Origin: Mycobacterium neglectum
Lineage (GTDB): Bacteria; Actinomycetota; Actinomycetes; Mycobacteriales; Mycobacteriaceae
Assembly: GCF_002591975.1 (NCBI RefSeq)
Contig: NZ_NVQE01000002.1
Location: 62,001 to 126,000, forward strand
Reading direction: 5' to 3'
Length of the DNA stretch: 64,000 bases
Every line of letters begins with the position of its first letter. The stretch's first letter is position 1. Below, one piece after another: positions 19,269 through 29,462 of this stretch. The notes under the pieces are model-generated. The model saw only the letters and a list, made by a program, of their open reading frames with translations, made no database searches and was not told the DNA's origin. The translations under genes and the position numbers were made by a program.

Positions 19269-20003
19269 CTATTCGTCCGACGACTTTTCCTCGGCAGTCG
19301 GAACCTCTTCGGGCAGCATCGCTTCCAGCGCTGAGCCGGTGATCCGCCGAAAAGCGCGGCGCGGCCGGTTCACGTCCAGGATGGCAACCTCGAGCGTTGC
19401 CGCGTCCAGCGCGCGTGGCTCGCCGTTGCTGCCGGCTTTCAATGCGTCGATCGCGATCTTCGCGGCGGCCGACAGGCCGGCGTTCTCGGTGTACGACTCG
19501 TTGAGCTTCTCGGCGATCGGTTCGGTGGTGCCACCCATAACGACGAAATGGGGCTCGTCGGCGATCGACCCGTCGTAGGTGATCCGATAGAGCTCAGGCG
19601 CTTTGGATTCGCCGAAGTGCGCAACCTCGGCCACACAGAGTTCCACCTCGTACGGCTTGGCCTGCTCGGTGAAGATCGTGCCGAGCGTCTGGGCGTACAC
19701 GTTCGCCAGCTGGCGGCCGGTGACGTCACGCCGCGCATAGGCGTAACCCCTGGTGTCGGCGAACTGGATGCCGCCACGACGCAGATTGTCGAATTCGTTG
19801 AACCGTCCGACAGCGGCGAACCCGACACGGTCGTACAGCTCGCTGACCTTCTGCAGTGAACGCGAAGGATTCTCGGCGACGAACAGCACGCCGTCGGCAT
19901 ATGCGAGCACCACAACGCTTCGGCCTCGGGAAATACCTTTACGCGCGAGCTCCGAACGCTCACGCATCGCCTGCTCAGGCGAGATGAAATATGGAAAGCT
20001 CAC
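19269..20003 (-). CDS. prcA: Proteasome alpha subunit
   Basis: A 244-residue 20S alpha subunit forming the outer gating rings of the proteasome. The N-terminal gate segment [24 protein letters not shown] is typical of mycobacteria. The body [20 protein letters not shown] is the conserved fold core. The acidic tail [10 protein letters not shown] resembles other mycobacterial PrcA tails. Start is GTG and overlaps the prcB stop as GTGA, so the two are translationally coupled, which suits a fixed subunit ratio. Confidence 0.97.
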   Translation of the reverse strand: MSFPYFISPEQAMRERSELARKGISRGRSVVVLAYADGVLFVAENPSRSLQKVSELYDRVGFAAVGRFNEFDNLRRGGIQFADTRGYAYARRDVTGRQLANVYAQTLGTIFTEQAKPYEVELCVAEVAHFGESKAPELYRITYDGSIADEPHFVVMGGTTEPIAEKLNESYTENAGLSAAAKIAIDALKAGSNGEPRALDAATLEVAILDVNRPRRAFRRITGSALEAMLPEEVPTAEEKSSDE

Positions 20004-20908
20004 GAGTCTCCCCGGGCGTCCGTGGACCGATGCACCGCATCCGGGCCGAACGTGTCTGACCGGGAACGGCTTTCGATGACCTGTCGGGCGAATTGCGCGA
20101 TGCGCTCTTCCGCAATCTCCTCGGCTCCGCCAGCGCTGATGATGACCGCGGTCGGGTAGATACCGCGCACCAGGTCCGGCCCGCCCGTCGCGGAATCGTC
20201 GTCGGCAGCGTCATAGAGCGCCTCTACGGCGACCCGAAGTGCGGAGTCGGCGTCGGCGACTTGCGAATAGAGCTTCTTCATCGAGGACTTGGCGAAAAGT
20301 GAACCCGACCCCACCGACTGGTAGCCCTCGTCCTCGAAGTTCCAGCCGCCCGCTGCGTCGAACGACACGATGCGCCCCGCGGCGACCGGGTTGGGATCGT
20401 CGAGGTCGTAGCCCGCAAGCAGCGGCAGGGCGACGAAGCCCTGCAGTGCGGCGCCGAGGTTGCCGCGGACCATCGTCGCGAGCCGGTTGACCTTGCCCGC
20501 GAAAGTCAGCGCGACGCCCTCGAGCTTCTCGTAGTGCTCGAGCTCGACCGCGTACAGCCGAGCGAATTCAACCGCGATCGCCGCGGTACCGGCGATACCC
20601 GTCGCGGTGTAGTCGTCGGTGATGTAGACCTTCTGCACGTCGCGGCCCGCGATCATGTTGCCCTGGGTGGAGCGGCGGTCCCCGGCCATCACCACACCGC
20701 CAGGGAACTTCAACGCCACGATCGTGGTGCCGTGCGGAACCGCATCCGTCGGCAGGGCGGTGTGCTTGTGCCCGGGGAGAAGTTCGGGAGCCTGGCGGAG
20801 CAGCAATTCAGAAAACGACGACAGGTTCACGTGCACGGATGGAACCATCGGGGCGCCGGTAGGCGCAAAACTCGGAAAGGGCTGCTGTTCGCGGTTCGGC
20901 CAGGTCAC
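20000..20908 (-). CDS. prcB: Proteasome beta subunit (catalytic)
   Basis: A 302-residue precursor of the catalytic beta subunit. The propeptide is predicted to be cleaved after Gly60, exposing Thr61 in [10 protein letters not shown]. Counting from that Thr, Asp17 (VMAGD) and Lys33 (DVQK), the conserved active-site partners, fall exactly in place. Start is GTG and overlaps the pup stop as GTGA. Order pup-prcB-prcA matches other actinobacteria. The propeptide is 60 residues, slightly longer than the 57 I recall for M. tuberculosis. Confidence 0.97.
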   Translation of the reverse strand: MTWPNREQQPFPSFAPTGAPMVPSVHVNLSSFSELLLRQAPELLPGHKHTALPTDAVPHGTTIVALKFPGGVVMAGDRRSTQGNMIAGRDVQKVYITDDYTATGIAGTAAIAVEFARLYAVELEHYEKLEGVALTFAGKVNRLATMVRGNLGAALQGFVALPLLAGYDLDDPNPVAAGRIVSFDAAGGWNFEDEGYQSVGSGSLFAKSSMKKLYSQVADADSALRVAVEALYDAADDDSATGGPDLVRGIYPTAVIISAGGAEEIAEERIAQFARQVIESRSRSDTFGPDAVHRSTDARGDS

Positions 20909-21099
20909 TGGCCACCCTTCTGGACATATGCGCGCACGAAGTCCTCCGCATTCTCTTCCAGCACGTCGTCGATTTCGTCGAGCAGGTCATCGGTCTCTTC
21001 GGCGAGCTTCTCGCGACGCTCCTGGCCGGCCCCCGCGTTACCGGTGGGGTCGTCGTCTTCACCACCGCCGCCACCACGCTTGGTCTGCTCCTGCGCCAT
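20905..21099 (-). CDS. pup: Prokaryotic ubiquitin-like protein Pup
   Basis: A 64-residue disordered protein tag. It begins [17 protein letters not shown] and has the Mpa-binding helix [24 protein letters not shown] segment near residues 27-50. It ends YVQKGGQ. The C-terminal Gln means Dop must deamidate it to Glu before PafA can attach it. A full AGGAGG ribosome binding site lies five bases before the ATG. The stop overlaps the prcB GTG. The frame is open far upstream into dop, but the Pup N-terminus fixes the start. Confidence 0.98.
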   Translation of the reverse strand: MAQEQTKRGGGGGEDDDPTGNAGAGQERREKLAEETDDLLDEIDDVLEENAEDFVRAYVQKGGQ

Positions 21100-21203
21100 C
21101 GCCGCCTCCTGCTTATGTCTATGCCTTTGACGGCTGGGCGTACTACCCGCCCGCCGTAAACCCACCCTACCGTTCGCCTCCCGGAATGCCGTGGATAGCG
21201 CGC
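21100..21203 (-). promoter_or_regulatory. dop-pup intergenic region with strong pup ribosome binding site
   Basis: This 104-base gap between the dop stop and the pup start is likely to hold a promoter for pup-prcB-prcA. The consensus ribosome binding site AGGAGG occupies 21105-21110 on the minus strand. I see AT-rich hexamers (CATAGACAT) just upstream of it but no convincing paired -35 and -10 elements. Confidence 0.5.
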
Positions 21204-22700
21204 TCAGTTGGTGAGCTGTTCCACCAGTTCGGCGGCACTGTCCACGGAGTCCAGCAGGGCGCCGACGTGGGCCTTGCTGCCGCGCAACGGCTCCAGTGTT
21301 GGGATCCGGACGAGCGAATCGCCCCCGAGATCGAAGATCACCGAGTCCCAGCTTGCCGCGGCGATATCCGCCCCGAACCGTCGAAGGCATTCGCCACGGA
21401 AGTACGCCCGAGTGTCGGTCGGCGGGCTGTCCACGGCATCGATGACCTGCTGTTCGGTGACCAGTCGCTTCATCGATCCCCTGGCGACCAGCCGGTTGTA
21501 CAGGCCCTTGTCCAGCCGGACGTCGGAGTACTGCAGGTCGACCAGGTGCAGCCGGGGTGCTGACCAGCCCAGGTTTTCCCGCTGGCGGAATCCCTCGAGC
21601 AGGCGCAGCTTCGCCGGCCAGTCCAGGATCTCCGAGCACTGCATAGGATCGCGCTCGAGCAGGTCGAGGACGTTCGCCCAGGTTTCGACGACATCCGCGG
21701 CGCGCGGATCGGGGTCCCGGCTGTCCACGAGCTTCGCCACCCGGTCCAGGTAAATCCGTTGCAGCGCAAGCGCGGTCAGCTCCCTACCGTCGGCCAGTGC
21801 GACGGTGGCGCGCAGCGTCGGGTCGCGGCTGATGACGTGCACCGCGTGCACCGGCCGGGCCAGCGCCAGATCGGTGAGGTCCATCCCCTCTTCGATCAGA
21901 TCGAGCACCAACGCGGTGGCTCCGACCTTGAGGTACGTCGATGTCTCCGCGAGGTTCGCGTCTCCGATGATGACGTGCAGTCGCCGGTACTTGTCGGCGT
22001 CGGCATGCGGCTCGTCGCGGGTGTTGATGATGCCGCGCTTGAGCGTCGTCTCGAGGCCGACTTCGACCTCGATGTAATCGGAGCGTTGCGACAGCTGGAA
22101 GCCCGGCTCGTCGCCTGATGGGCCGATACCGACCCGGCCGGAACCGGTGATCACCTGGCGCGACACCAGATGCGGTGTCAGACCTGCGATCACCGCCGAG
22201 AATGGCGTCTGACGCGACATCAGATAGTTCTCGTGCGACCCGTAGGACGCGCCCTTGCCGTCGACATTGTTCTTGTAAAGCTGCAGCTTGGCGGCTCCCG
22301 GCACGCTCGCGACATGCCGCGCCGCGGCCTCCATCACCCGCTCACCGGCCTTGTCCCAGATCACCGCGTCGAGTGGGTCGGTGCACTCGGGCGCCGAGTA
22401 CTCGGGGTGTGCATGGTCGACATACAGCCGAGCGCCGTTGGTGAGGATCATGTTGGCCGCACCGACCTCGTCGGCGTCCACTACCGGTGGCGGTCCCGCC
22501 GACCGGCTCAGATCGAACCCGCGGGCGTCGCGAAGGGGCGATTCCACCTCGTAATCCCAGCGGGTGCGTTTGGCGCGCTGGATCCCCGCGGCCGCGGCGT
22601 ACGCCAGCACCGCCTGAGTGGAGGTCAGGATCGGATTCGCGGTGGGGTCAGACGGCGACGAGATGCCGTATTCGACCTCTGTTCCGATAATCCGCTGCAT
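21204..22700 (-). CDS. dop: Pup deamidase/depupylase
   Basis: A 498-residue glutamine-synthetase-fold enzyme related to PafA. It deamidates the C-terminal Gln of Pup and removes Pup from substrates. The N-terminus [16 protein letters not shown] carries the ExE-type metal motif. [19 protein letters not shown] and [23 protein letters not shown] parallel PafA. It is longer than PafA mainly through the Dop-loop region after residue 35. The length matches other mycobacterial Dop. It lies 104 bases upstream of pup and diverges from the ThrE-like gene across 39 bases. Confidence 0.96.
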   Translation of the reverse strand: MQRIIGTEVEYGISSPSDPTANPILTSTQAVLAYAAAAGIQRAKRTRWDYEVESPLRDARGFDLSRSAGPPPVVDADEVGAANMILTNGARLYVDHAHPEYSAPECTDPLDAVIWDKAGERVMEAAARHVASVPGAAKLQLYKNNVDGKGASYGSHENYLMSRQTPFSAVIAGLTPHLVSRQVITGSGRVGIGPSGDEPGFQLSQRSDYIEVEVGLETTLKRGIINTRDEPHADADKYRRLHVIIGDANLAETSTYLKVGATALVLDLIEEGMDLTDLALARPVHAVHVISRDPTLRATVALADGRELTALALQRIYLDRVAKLVDSRDPDPRAADVVETWANVLDLLERDPMQCSEILDWPAKLRLLEGFRQRENLGWSAPRLHLVDLQYSDVRLDKGLYNRLVARGSMKRLVTEQQVIDAVDSPPTDTRAYFRGECLRRFGADIAAASWDSVIFDLGGDSLVRIPTLEPLRGSKAHVGALLDSVDSAAELVEQLTN

Positions 22701-22739
22701 GTGGCCAGCCTAGGCGACGTCCCACAGTAGCCTGCGACC

Positions 22740-23996
22740 GTGCCGTCTGAGAGAGACGACCCCGCTGCCGACCGCGAGGCCGCCGCGAGCCGGTTCGTCG
22801 CCGCGCTCGGTGCCACGATGTCCGCCGCCAATTACCCGGTGACGATGGTGAGCGCCGTGATGTCGGCGACCTCGAAGGCCTACGGCCTCGACAACCAGTT
22901 CCTCGCCTTGCCGAATTACGTGCAGGTCGGAAGCCCGACAGGCGAGAGCCTCTACATCTCCAACCCCGACTTCGTCCTGCGCTATGACCAGTCGTTCCCG
23001 CTCGCCGAGCTGGTAGCACGCGCTCCAAGCGGGACGCTCGCGCCCGCGGACGGCATGGCCGAGATCGAGCGAATCCGCAACCTGGACAAGCGATTTCCGG
23101 TGTGGCTCACTATCGGAGGATACGCGGTACAAAGCACCGGCTTGGCGCTGATCCTCCAACCGACGCCATTGGCCCTCATCGGTGCGGCTTCGCTGGGACT
23201 GTTGGTCGGCGTTCTTTCCGTGGCCGGTCGGCGCATCGAGGCGATCGGCTACATGCTCCCGACCATCTGCGCATTCCTCGTCGCCTTCATTGTGTTCTCG
23301 GTCGACGCACACTGGCACGTCGGTATCGACAGCCTGCGCGCTCTCGCCGCGCCGTTGGCCACCTTCCTGCCTGGTGCGGCGATCACCCTTGCCGTCATCG
23401 AGCTGACGACGCGCCACGTGGTATCGGGTGCGAGCCGGCTCGTCGCCGGATTCATGCAGATCGCCCAGCTGGCATTCGGGATCCTGATCGCGGCACAGCT
23501 CGCGGGGGTCGCCGACGCCGACCTCGTCACGACCGAACTCAACCGGCTCGGGCCGTGGGCGCCGTATCTCGGTGTGCTGGTGTACGGGATCGGTATCTGG
23601 CTGAACTTCGCGCCGCCCACGCGCTTCCTGCCCTGGATGATGCTGATGCTCTACACCGCCTACGTCGGCCAGTGGATCGGCAACGAATTGCTCGGCAGCT
23701 ATGCCAGCGGGTTCGGCGGCGGCCTCACACTCATCCTGTTCGCGCTCGCGATATCGCACCGCCCGAACACGCCACCGACCATGTCGCTGGTGCTACCTGG
23801 CTTCTGGCTGCTCGTACCGGGGTCGCTCGGGTTCATGGGAGTGACCCAGCTGCTGGGTACCCACAGCACGGCCGTGTTCGGCGCCACGCTGATCTCGATG
23901 ATGTCGATCGCCGTCGGGGTACAGACTGGCCTGTTGTTGTGGCGGGCGGCGATCCAGCTGACCGATACCCCTGGGCGGCGGTTCCTCCATGATTGA
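22740..23996 (+). CDS. ThrE-type threonine/serine exporter-like membrane protein
   Basis: A 418-residue protein with an N-terminal soluble domain (residues 1 to about 120) and roughly nine to ten membrane helices (from TIGGYAVQSTGLALIL onward). The layout is that of the ThrE family: a DUF1212 domain fused to a DUF3815-like membrane half, known for threonine/serine export in Corynebacterium. The usual conserved H/E-rich loop after helix 1 is partly preserved. The start is GTG. The gene diverges from dop. Its end overlaps the next membrane-protein gene by eight bases, so the rightward genes form an operon. Confidence 0.75.
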   Translation: MPSERDDPAADREAAASRFVAALGATMSAANYPVTMVSAVMSATSKAYGLDNQFLALPNYVQVGSPTGESLYISNPDFVLRYDQSFPLAELVARAPSGTLAPADGMAEIERIRNLDKRFPVWLTIGGYAVQSTGLALILQPTPLALIGAASLGLLVGVLSVAGRRIEAIGYMLPTICAFLVAFIVFSVDAHWHVGIDSLRALAAPLATFLPGAAITLAVIELTTRHVVSGASRLVAGFMQIAQLAFGILIAAQLAGVADADLVTTELNRLGPWAPYLGVLVYGIGIWLNFAPPTRFLPWMMLMLYTAYVGQWIGNELLGSYASGFGGGLTLILFALAISHRPNTPPTMSLVLPGFWLLVPGSLGFMGVTQLLGTHSTAVFGATLISMMSIAVGVQTGLLLWRAAIQLTDTPGRRFLHD

Positions 23997-25134
23997 CATC
24001 GAAAAGCGCCGCGCGGCGGACGCCTGGTTCCTCATGCACGGCCTGCCCGCGGTGCTGCGCCCCGGTCGGCTGGTCCGGCGGCTCTGGCCGCGATCGGCGC
24101 CTGCGCTGGCGGCGTTTGCGGTGTTCATGATCAATTCCGCGGTGGTCGTTCAAATCACCGGGAAATACACCGTCAACATCGCGGGCGAGCCGACCCGTAC
24201 CGAGTGGTTCGTGCTGGGGTTGCTCGTTCTGGTCCTGCCCGCCGCAACGCTGGTCGGCTGGCTGGTGTCCAGAATCTCCACCGTGCGGGGCCGCACCGTG
24301 GCAGCGATCGTTGCGGTCTTGGCGGGGATCGCCGGTGGCATCGTCGGCGGCCCGAGTCCGCGGGTGCTGGTCGATCTGATCTTCGAGGCGGCGGTGATCG
24401 CCACCATCTTGGCGATGACCGCGTCCGGGCTCGGTTCGATCATGGCGTGGACCGCGCGGATGACGTCCTCGCATCTGGCTGCGGTGGGGACGCTGATGAT
24501 CCGAGCACTGCCGGTGCTGCTTCTGACGTTTCTGGTGTTTTTCAATTCGCCGGTGTGGCTCATGGCATCCGCCATCTCGCGCGGCCGGATGTGGCTCGCG
24601 CTGATTTTCCTCTCGCTGATCGCCGCGGCGTTCGTGGTGGCGGTCACCATCGACCGTTTCCGGCCGGTGATCGAGGCGCCGGATGCCGCCGTTGGTCGTA
24701 GTCCGGAACTGGCAGACACGCCGTTTTCGGCCATGCCCGATCCGACGGAGACGCAGACCCTCAATCGTGCCGAGCGGGTCAATGTGATGTTCGTGCTTGC
24801 GGTTTCGCAACTCGCCCATATCTTCGTCGTCGCCATCGTCACGGCGTTGATCTTCTTGATTCTCGGCCTGATCCTGCTCTCTCCGGAAGTACTGTCGGCG
24901 TGGACGCGTGGCGAAGGGTCGAGCGACGGAACATTCCTCGGGATGACGATCCCGGTGCCGCAGGCGTTGATTCAGGTCACGATGTTCCTCGCCGCGCTGA
25001 CGTTCATGTATGTCAGCGCGAAGTCGGCAGGCGACGGCGAGTACCGCAAGCAATTCCTTGACCCACTGAGCGATGACCTTCAGCTCACGTTGGTTGCCCG
25101 AAACCGCTACCGGGCCGCCGTTCCGGCGCGCTGA
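23989..25134 (+). CDS. Multi-pass membrane protein, Rv2113-like (paralogue 1)
   Basis: A 381-residue protein with about eight predicted membrane helices and a cytoplasmic loop near residues 215-255. It begins with a short motif WFLMHGLPAVL that recurs in the next gene. NRAERVNVMFVLAVSQ and YRKQFLDPLSDDLQLTLVARNRY also recur there. M. tuberculosis has a comparable integral membrane protein (Rv2113) between dop and mpa. No catalytic motif is obvious, and the function is unknown. It overlaps the ThrE-like gene by eight bases. Confidence 0.8.
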   Translation: MIDIEKRRAADAWFLMHGLPAVLRPGRLVRRLWPRSAPALAAFAVFMINSAVVVQITGKYTVNIAGEPTRTEWFVLGLLVLVLPAATLVGWLVSRISTVRGRTVAAIVAVLAGIAGGIVGGPSPRVLVDLIFEAAVIATILAMTASGLGSIMAWTARMTSSHLAAVGTLMIRALPVLLLTFLVFFNSPVWLMASAISRGRMWLALIFLSLIAAAFVVAVTIDRFRPVIEAPDAAVGRSPELADTPFSAMPDPTETQTLNRAERVNVMFVLAVSQLAHIFVVAIVTALIFLILGLILLSPEVLSAWTRGEGSSDGTFLGMTIPVPQALIQVTMFLAALTFMYVSAKSAGDGEYRKQFLDPLSDDLQLTLVARNRYRAAVPAR

Positions 25135-25170
25135 CACTTATCTGGTCCCGGTTTCACGCACAATATTCGC

Positions 25171-26316
25171 GTGTCCGACATGCAGGGCGTCCACGAATGG
25201 TTCCTCCATCGCGGGCTGCCGCTGGTCCTCACCCGGCGCGTCCGGTCACGCGCGCTGATTGACCGGTCGGCACCGATGGTCAGCGGCATCGGGGCGTTGA
25301 TCGCGCTGACGATGACGCTGGCCGAATTGACCGATGGGGACCCGGACTACGGCTACGCGATCCGGCTCGGCGTGCTCACCCTGGCGCTGATCGCGGCGCC
25401 GTTTGCGCTCCACCTCCTGCACCGGTCCGGCACGACGCGCGGCGAGGCCGGGCGACGGTCGGCAGCCCTGCTCGTGATGGCGTTGTTCGTGTTCGGGCTG
25501 CCGTTCGCCGACAGCGGCTTCTCCGGGATCGCTGCGGCCGAGATCGTCGGATTCGCTTTTGTCGCAGTCCTGGCAATATGGCTGACGTATATCGGTATCG
25601 GCTCAATTGTGCTGTGGGCGTTCAGATTCGCATGGCTTCAGGTAGGGGCGCTTGGCACTTTGATGAGCCGTGCGCTGCCGCTGCTGATGCTCACGGTGGT
25701 GGTGTTCTTCACCGGCGAGCTGTGGCAGCTGGCGGCCCGGATGACCCGTGAGAGGCTCTGGCAGACGATCGGATTCCTCGCCCTCGTGGCGATCCTCTTC
25801 ATGGTGAGCACCATCCGTGACGAGGTGAAGGCGCTGCGCGAGGATCGAGCCGGCCAGACAGACCCAGCCAAGCTCCTCGAAGGAACGCCGCTGGCGACCG
25901 GAAGCCACGCGGCGGCGCGCTCGCCCCTGTCCTTCGCCGAACAGGTCAACGTCGTCGCGGTGATGGTGGTCGCCCAGGGAATCCAAGTGATTCTCTTCAC
26001 CGCGGGCCTGTTCGCGTTCTTCGTCGCGCTCGGAATCGTCGCGGTTCCCGATGATGTGGCGGTGCTGTGGGCGTCGGAGGCGACCTGTCCAGTGGGAGAA
26101 CCCCCGTGCGCGGGTACGTGGTTCGGCATCCATGTACCGATAGCGCAGACCATCGTGCACGTCTCGTTGTTTGTGGCGGTGCTGTCGGGCCTGTACTTCA
26201 CGGTGAGCACCAGCGTCGATCCGATCTACCGAGAGCGGTTCTTCGACCCACTGATCTCCGACGTTGCGGTCAGTCTGGCAGGCCGCGACGCCTATCTCGA
26301 GATGGACAGGGGCTAA
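25171..26316 (+). CDS. Multi-pass membrane protein, Rv2113-like (paralogue 2)
   Basis: A 381-residue protein, the same length as its upstream neighbour. It shares WFLHRGLPLVL near the start, SFAEQVNVVAVMVVAQ in the middle and the ending YRERFFDPLISDVAVSLAGRDAYL. It has about eight membrane helices. An outer loop near residue 320 carries a Cys pair (ATCPVGEPPC) absent from paralogue 1. The start is GTG with 36 bases between the genes. The pair looks like an old tandem duplication. Its stop overlaps the convergent gene by four bases. Confidence 0.8.
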   Translation: MSDMQGVHEWFLHRGLPLVLTRRVRSRALIDRSAPMVSGIGALIALTMTLAELTDGDPDYGYAIRLGVLTLALIAAPFALHLLHRSGTTRGEAGRRSAALLVMALFVFGLPFADSGFSGIAAAEIVGFAFVAVLAIWLTYIGIGSIVLWAFRFAWLQVGALGTLMSRALPLLMLTVVVFFTGELWQLAARMTRERLWQTIGFLALVAILFMVSTIRDEVKALREDRAGQTDPAKLLEGTPLATGSHAAARSPLSFAEQVNVVAVMVVAQGIQVILFTAGLFAFFVALGIVAVPDDVAVLWASEATCPVGEPPCAGTWFGIHVPIAQTIVHVSLFVAVLSGLYFTVSTSVDPIYRERFFDPLISDVAVSLAGRDAYLEMDRG

Positions 26317-26957
26317 GAGCCCGCCTGAAGCGAGTAGCTGTTGGCCAGGTCGTCCTGGGTCACGCTGGCGTCCGAGTTCGTGGTGTCGACGCGCAGCGCC
26401 GACGTCGGTGTTCGCGCTTCATAGCGCCAACCGGCGGGTAGTGAAAGGCGGTTTGCGAGTCCCGGCAGATCGGCCAGTGACAACGTGGGATCGACTGTTT
26501 GACTCCAGGTCTGCATGACCCAGCGGCGGCCATCCGGATCGATGAGCTCATAGAGCTCACGGCCGGCGTCAAACGTGAAAAGGGCCTTACGGTTCACCCG
26601 GTTGAGTTGGTATGGCGCCGGGTTCATCGACGCCAACTTCACCGTCGCTTGTCTGATCATCTCGAGGCCACCGAAAGTCTTGTGCTCCAAACCCTCTCGG
26701 TCGCGCTTGCCAATGCCGCTCATCAGCCAATAGCGCGGCCCGTTGAGCAATGCGGCCACCGCATCATTTTCCGCGGCAATGGTGGTTGCGTCCAACTTGT
26801 CCCACAATTCCGCCGGACAATCGTTGAGGGGAAAAGTGTTGTACACCGTCGCTTCGGGTCCGGATTCGGTGGAATGGACCAGAAGGACTTCGCCGTAGCG
26901 CTTCCCGAATACATCGCCGATCACGGTGAAATCTCGATCGCCAGACATGTTGGACAT
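26313..26957 (-). CDS. Conserved protein of unknown function
   Basis: A 214-residue soluble protein without signal peptide or membrane helix. It starts MSNMSGDRDFTVIGDVFGKRYGEV. Notable segments are FPLNDCPAELWDKLDATTIA, WLMSGIGKRDREGLE and YELIDPDGRRWVMQTWSQTVDP. The mixed alpha/beta composition, many aromatic residues and even pattern suggest a folded single domain. I do not recognise the family with confidence. The position between the Rv2113-like genes and mpa recalls Rv2114, but that gene is on the other strand in M. tuberculosis, so orthology is doubtful. Confidence 0.75.
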   Translation of the reverse strand: MSNMSGDRDFTVIGDVFGKRYGEVLLVHSTESGPEATVYNTFPLNDCPAELWDKLDATTIAAENDAVAALLNGPRYWLMSGIGKRDREGLEHKTFGGLEMIRQATVKLASMNPAPYQLNRVNRKALFTFDAGRELYELIDPDGRRWVMQTWSQTVDPTLSLADLPGLANRLSLPAGWRYEARTPTSALRVDTTNSDASVTQDDLANSYSLQAGS

Positions 26958-27229
26958 AATGCGAAATTACGTTCCCCGCGGCGCGAACGCGCGCAAAGTG
27001 CGTCGATTTCGCCGTTTGCTGGGAACGGATTCGCACGCTCGCGGGAGTGCAGTGGTGCGTTCACCCAGGTCAGCCGTATCAGAGGCGACTAATTGACGAC
27101 AACGTTCATTCCGGTCGCGGGTATCAAATAGTTAGCCTAAACTGCGCCAATGCAACGTGCCGAGTGGTCCGATGGCCACACCCAGGCTCGGATAACGATG
27201 CGGAACATCAGGGTGAAGGGCATTCAACA
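26958..27229. other. Divergent intergenic region, relatively AT-rich
   Basis: This 272-base gap separates the divergent unknown gene and the DUF732 gene. I see no credible coding frame. It is less GC-rich than its surroundings. TTGACG at 27093-27098 and TAGCCT at 27133-27138 look like sigma-type hexamers but are too far apart to pair. A GTGG/CCAC inverted repeat lies near 27162-27177. Confidence 0.4.
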
Positions 27230-27514
27230 ATGAAGAAGCTTTTGGTAGGCACGATCGGCGCGCTGGCACTTGGCCTGGCTCTCGCAGCACCGGCATCTGC
27301 GGATGAAGCGACGTTCTACGAGGAAGTCCAGGCGGGCGGCATCGAACCCAACGAAGCGGCGCTCAGCATGGGCCAGGCGGTATGCAACGAGATCGCCGCC
27401 GGCATCCCCGAGGGCACCACGGTGGTGTCGATCTACACGAACACCAGCAACGACATCACGGCCGAGCATGCACAGGTGCTCTACGACGCGGCTGCTGCCA
27501 ACCTCTGCGCATAG
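27230..27514 (+). CDS. Small secreted DUF732-family protein
   Basis: A 94-residue exported protein. The signal peptide MKKLLVGTIGALALGLALAAPASA ends at an ASA/D cleavage site near residue 24. The mature part of about 70 residues has two Cys (QAVCNEI and the terminal LCA), likely a disulfide, in the small helical DUF732 pattern common in mycobacteria. Function is unknown. The start ATG is the one that opens the signal peptide; the frame is open upstream without coding character. A 10-bp hairpin follows the stop. Confidence 0.85.
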   Translation: MKKLLVGTIGALALGLALAAPASADEATFYEEVQAGGIEPNEAALSMGQAVCNEIAAGIPEGTTVVSIYTNTSNDITAEHAQVLYDAAAANLCA

Positions 27515-27528
27515 TCCGACGAGCCGAA

Positions 27529-27560
27529 CTGGGCCAGTGCGTCTAGAGGTACTGGCCCAG
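27529..27560. terminator. Bidirectional terminator-like hairpin between DUF732 gene and mpa
   Basis: Perfect 10-bp inverted repeat, CTGGGCCAGT and ACTGGCCCAG, separated by a 12-base loop. It lies between the two convergent genes. The loop contains the mpa stop codon and the right arm spans the final mpa codons. No T-run follows on either side, as is usual for mycobacterial terminators. Confidence 0.55.
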
Positions 27561-29378
27561 ATTCGACTCGGTATCGATCGCCCGTGAAGCGCTCGACGAC
27601 TTGCCGGTGACCAGCGTGCGAATGTAGACGATCCGTTCGCCCTTCTTGCCCGAAATCCGCGCCCAGTCATCGGGGTTGGTGGTGTTGGGCAGGTCTTCAT
27701 TCTCGGCGAACTCGTCGACGATCGAATCGAGCAGGTGCTGTATGCGGAGACCAGGCTGCCCCGTCTCCAGCACCGCTTTGATCGCGTTCTTCTTTGCCCG
27801 GTCGACGACGTTCTGGATCATGGCGCCGGAGTTGAAGTCCTTGAAGTACATGACTTCCTTGTCGCCGTTGGCGTAAGTGACTTCGAGGAATCGGTTGTCG
27901 TCGATCTCGGCATACATCCGGTCGACCACCTTCTCGATCATCGCCTTCAGGCAGGCCGTCCGATCGCCGCCGAATTCGGCGAGATCCTCGGCGTGCACGG
28001 GAAGTGCCTCGACCAGATACTTGGAGAAGATGTCTTGCGCGGCTTCGGCATCCGGGCGTTCGATTTTGATCTTGACGTCCAAACGGCCGGGTCGCAGGAT
28101 CGCCGGGTCGATCATGTCCTCGCGGTTGGAGGCACCGATGACGATCACGTTCTCCAGTCCCTCGACGCCGTCGATCTCCGACAGCAGCTGCGGAACAACA
28201 GTCGTCTCAACGTCCGAGCTGACGCCCGTGCCGCGGGTACGGAAGATCGAGTCCATCTCGTCGAAGAACACGATCACCGGAGTGCCCTCGGAAGCCTTCT
28301 CCCTGGCGCGCTGGAAGATCAACCGAATATGGCGCTCGGTTTCGCCGACGAACTTGTTCAGCAGCTCCGGGCCTTTGATGTTGAGAAAGTAGGACTTCGC
28401 CTCGCGGGCATCATCGCCGCGCACCTCGGCCATCTTCTTGGCCAGCGAATTGGCGACCGCCTTGGCGATCAACGTCTTGCCGCAGCCGGGTGGTCCGTAG
28501 AGCAGCACACCCTTCGGCGGGCGCAGCGAGTACTCCCGGTAGAGCTCCTTGTGCAGGAACGGCAGCTCGACGGCATCGCGAATCTGTTCGATCTGCCGGC
28601 CAAGGCCGCCGATGTCGTTGTAGCTCACGTCGGGGACCTCTTCGAGGACCAGGTCTTCGACTTCGGCCTTGGGAATCCGCTCGAACGCATACCCGGCCTT
28701 GGTGTCGACCAGGAGTGAGTCACCCGGACGCAGCTTGCGCGGACGTTCGTCGTTATCGTCATCGACCGCTTCGGGATCCTCTGGCAGGAACTCGGCGGCC
28801 ACCAACGGCTCGGCCAGCCAGACGATCCGTTCCTCGTCGGCGTGGCCGACGACCAGCGCGCGGTGCCCGTCGGAAAGGATCTCGCGCAGCGTGCTGATCT
28901 CGCCGACGGCTTCGAAGTGGTGCGCCTCGACCACCGTCAGCGCCTCGTTGAGGCGGACGGTCTGGCCCTGCTTGAGCGTATTGACGTCGATGTTCGGCGA
29001 GCACGTAAGCCGCATCTTGCGGCCGGAGGTGAATACGTCGACGGTCTCGTCGTCCTGGACCGCCAGAAGCACGCCGTAGCCGCTCGGCGGCTGGCCCAGT
29101 CGGTCGACTTCCTCACGCAACGCCAGCAACTGCTGCCGCGCTTCCTTGAGGGTGTCCATCAGTTTGGCGTTGCGGGCCGCGAGCGAGTCGATGCGGGCCT
29201 CGAGTTGGTGTACATCGCGGGCGCTACGCAGACCGCTCTGAGGTCCTACGGCACTCTCGAGCTGCTCACGCAAAAGGGCAGCCTCGCGGCGCAGTTCTTC
29301 GAGTTCGGCGGCCTCGTCGCTGGACATGCCCGACTCGTGGGGTGTTCCAAATCCTTCAGAACGCTCGGACTCGCTCAT
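27543..29378 (-). CDS. mpa: Proteasome-associated AAA+ ATPase Mpa/ARC
   Basis: A 611-residue hexameric unfoldase that feeds pupylated proteins into the 20S core. An N-terminal coiled coil (residues about 20-75, [17 protein letters not shown]) binds Pup. Two OB-fold segments follow. The AAA domain has Walker [15 protein letters not shown] and Walker [13 protein letters not shown]. The C-terminus ends GQYL, the motif that docks onto PrcA. The length matches M. tuberculosis Rv2115c. It is apart from the pup operon, as in other mycobacteria, and diverges from an exported-protein gene. Confidence 0.97.
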   Translation of the reverse strand: MSESERSEGFGTPHESGMSSDEAAELEELRREAALLREQLESAVGPQSGLRSARDVHQLEARIDSLAARNAKLMDTLKEARQQLLALREEVDRLGQPPSGYGVLLAVQDDETVDVFTSGRKMRLTCSPNIDVNTLKQGQTVRLNEALTVVEAHHFEAVGEISTLREILSDGHRALVVGHADEERIVWLAEPLVAAEFLPEDPEAVDDDNDERPRKLRPGDSLLVDTKAGYAFERIPKAEVEDLVLEEVPDVSYNDIGGLGRQIEQIRDAVELPFLHKELYREYSLRPPKGVLLYGPPGCGKTLIAKAVANSLAKKMAEVRGDDAREAKSYFLNIKGPELLNKFVGETERHIRLIFQRAREKASEGTPVIVFFDEMDSIFRTRGTGVSSDVETTVVPQLLSEIDGVEGLENVIVIGASNREDMIDPAILRPGRLDVKIKIERPDAEAAQDIFSKYLVEALPVHAEDLAEFGGDRTACLKAMIEKVVDRMYAEIDDNRFLEVTYANGDKEVMYFKDFNSGAMIQNVVDRAKKNAIKAVLETGQPGLRIQHLLDSIVDEFAENEDLPNTTNPDDWARISGKKGERIVYIRTLVTGKSSSASRAIDTESNLGQYL

Positions 29379-29462
29379 GTTGCGCTCCTTCCCGCACCGG
29401 ATGTTGGTGCAGTAACAACTTCAAAGCTACCGGCGATTCAGCCTTTGTGTGTGCTCTAGGAA

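Noticed and set aside
27093..27138. A sigma promoter for the DUF732 gene from TTGACG and TAGCCT
   Set aside because: The hexamers are 39 bases apart, far beyond the usual 16 to 19, so they cannot form one promoter.
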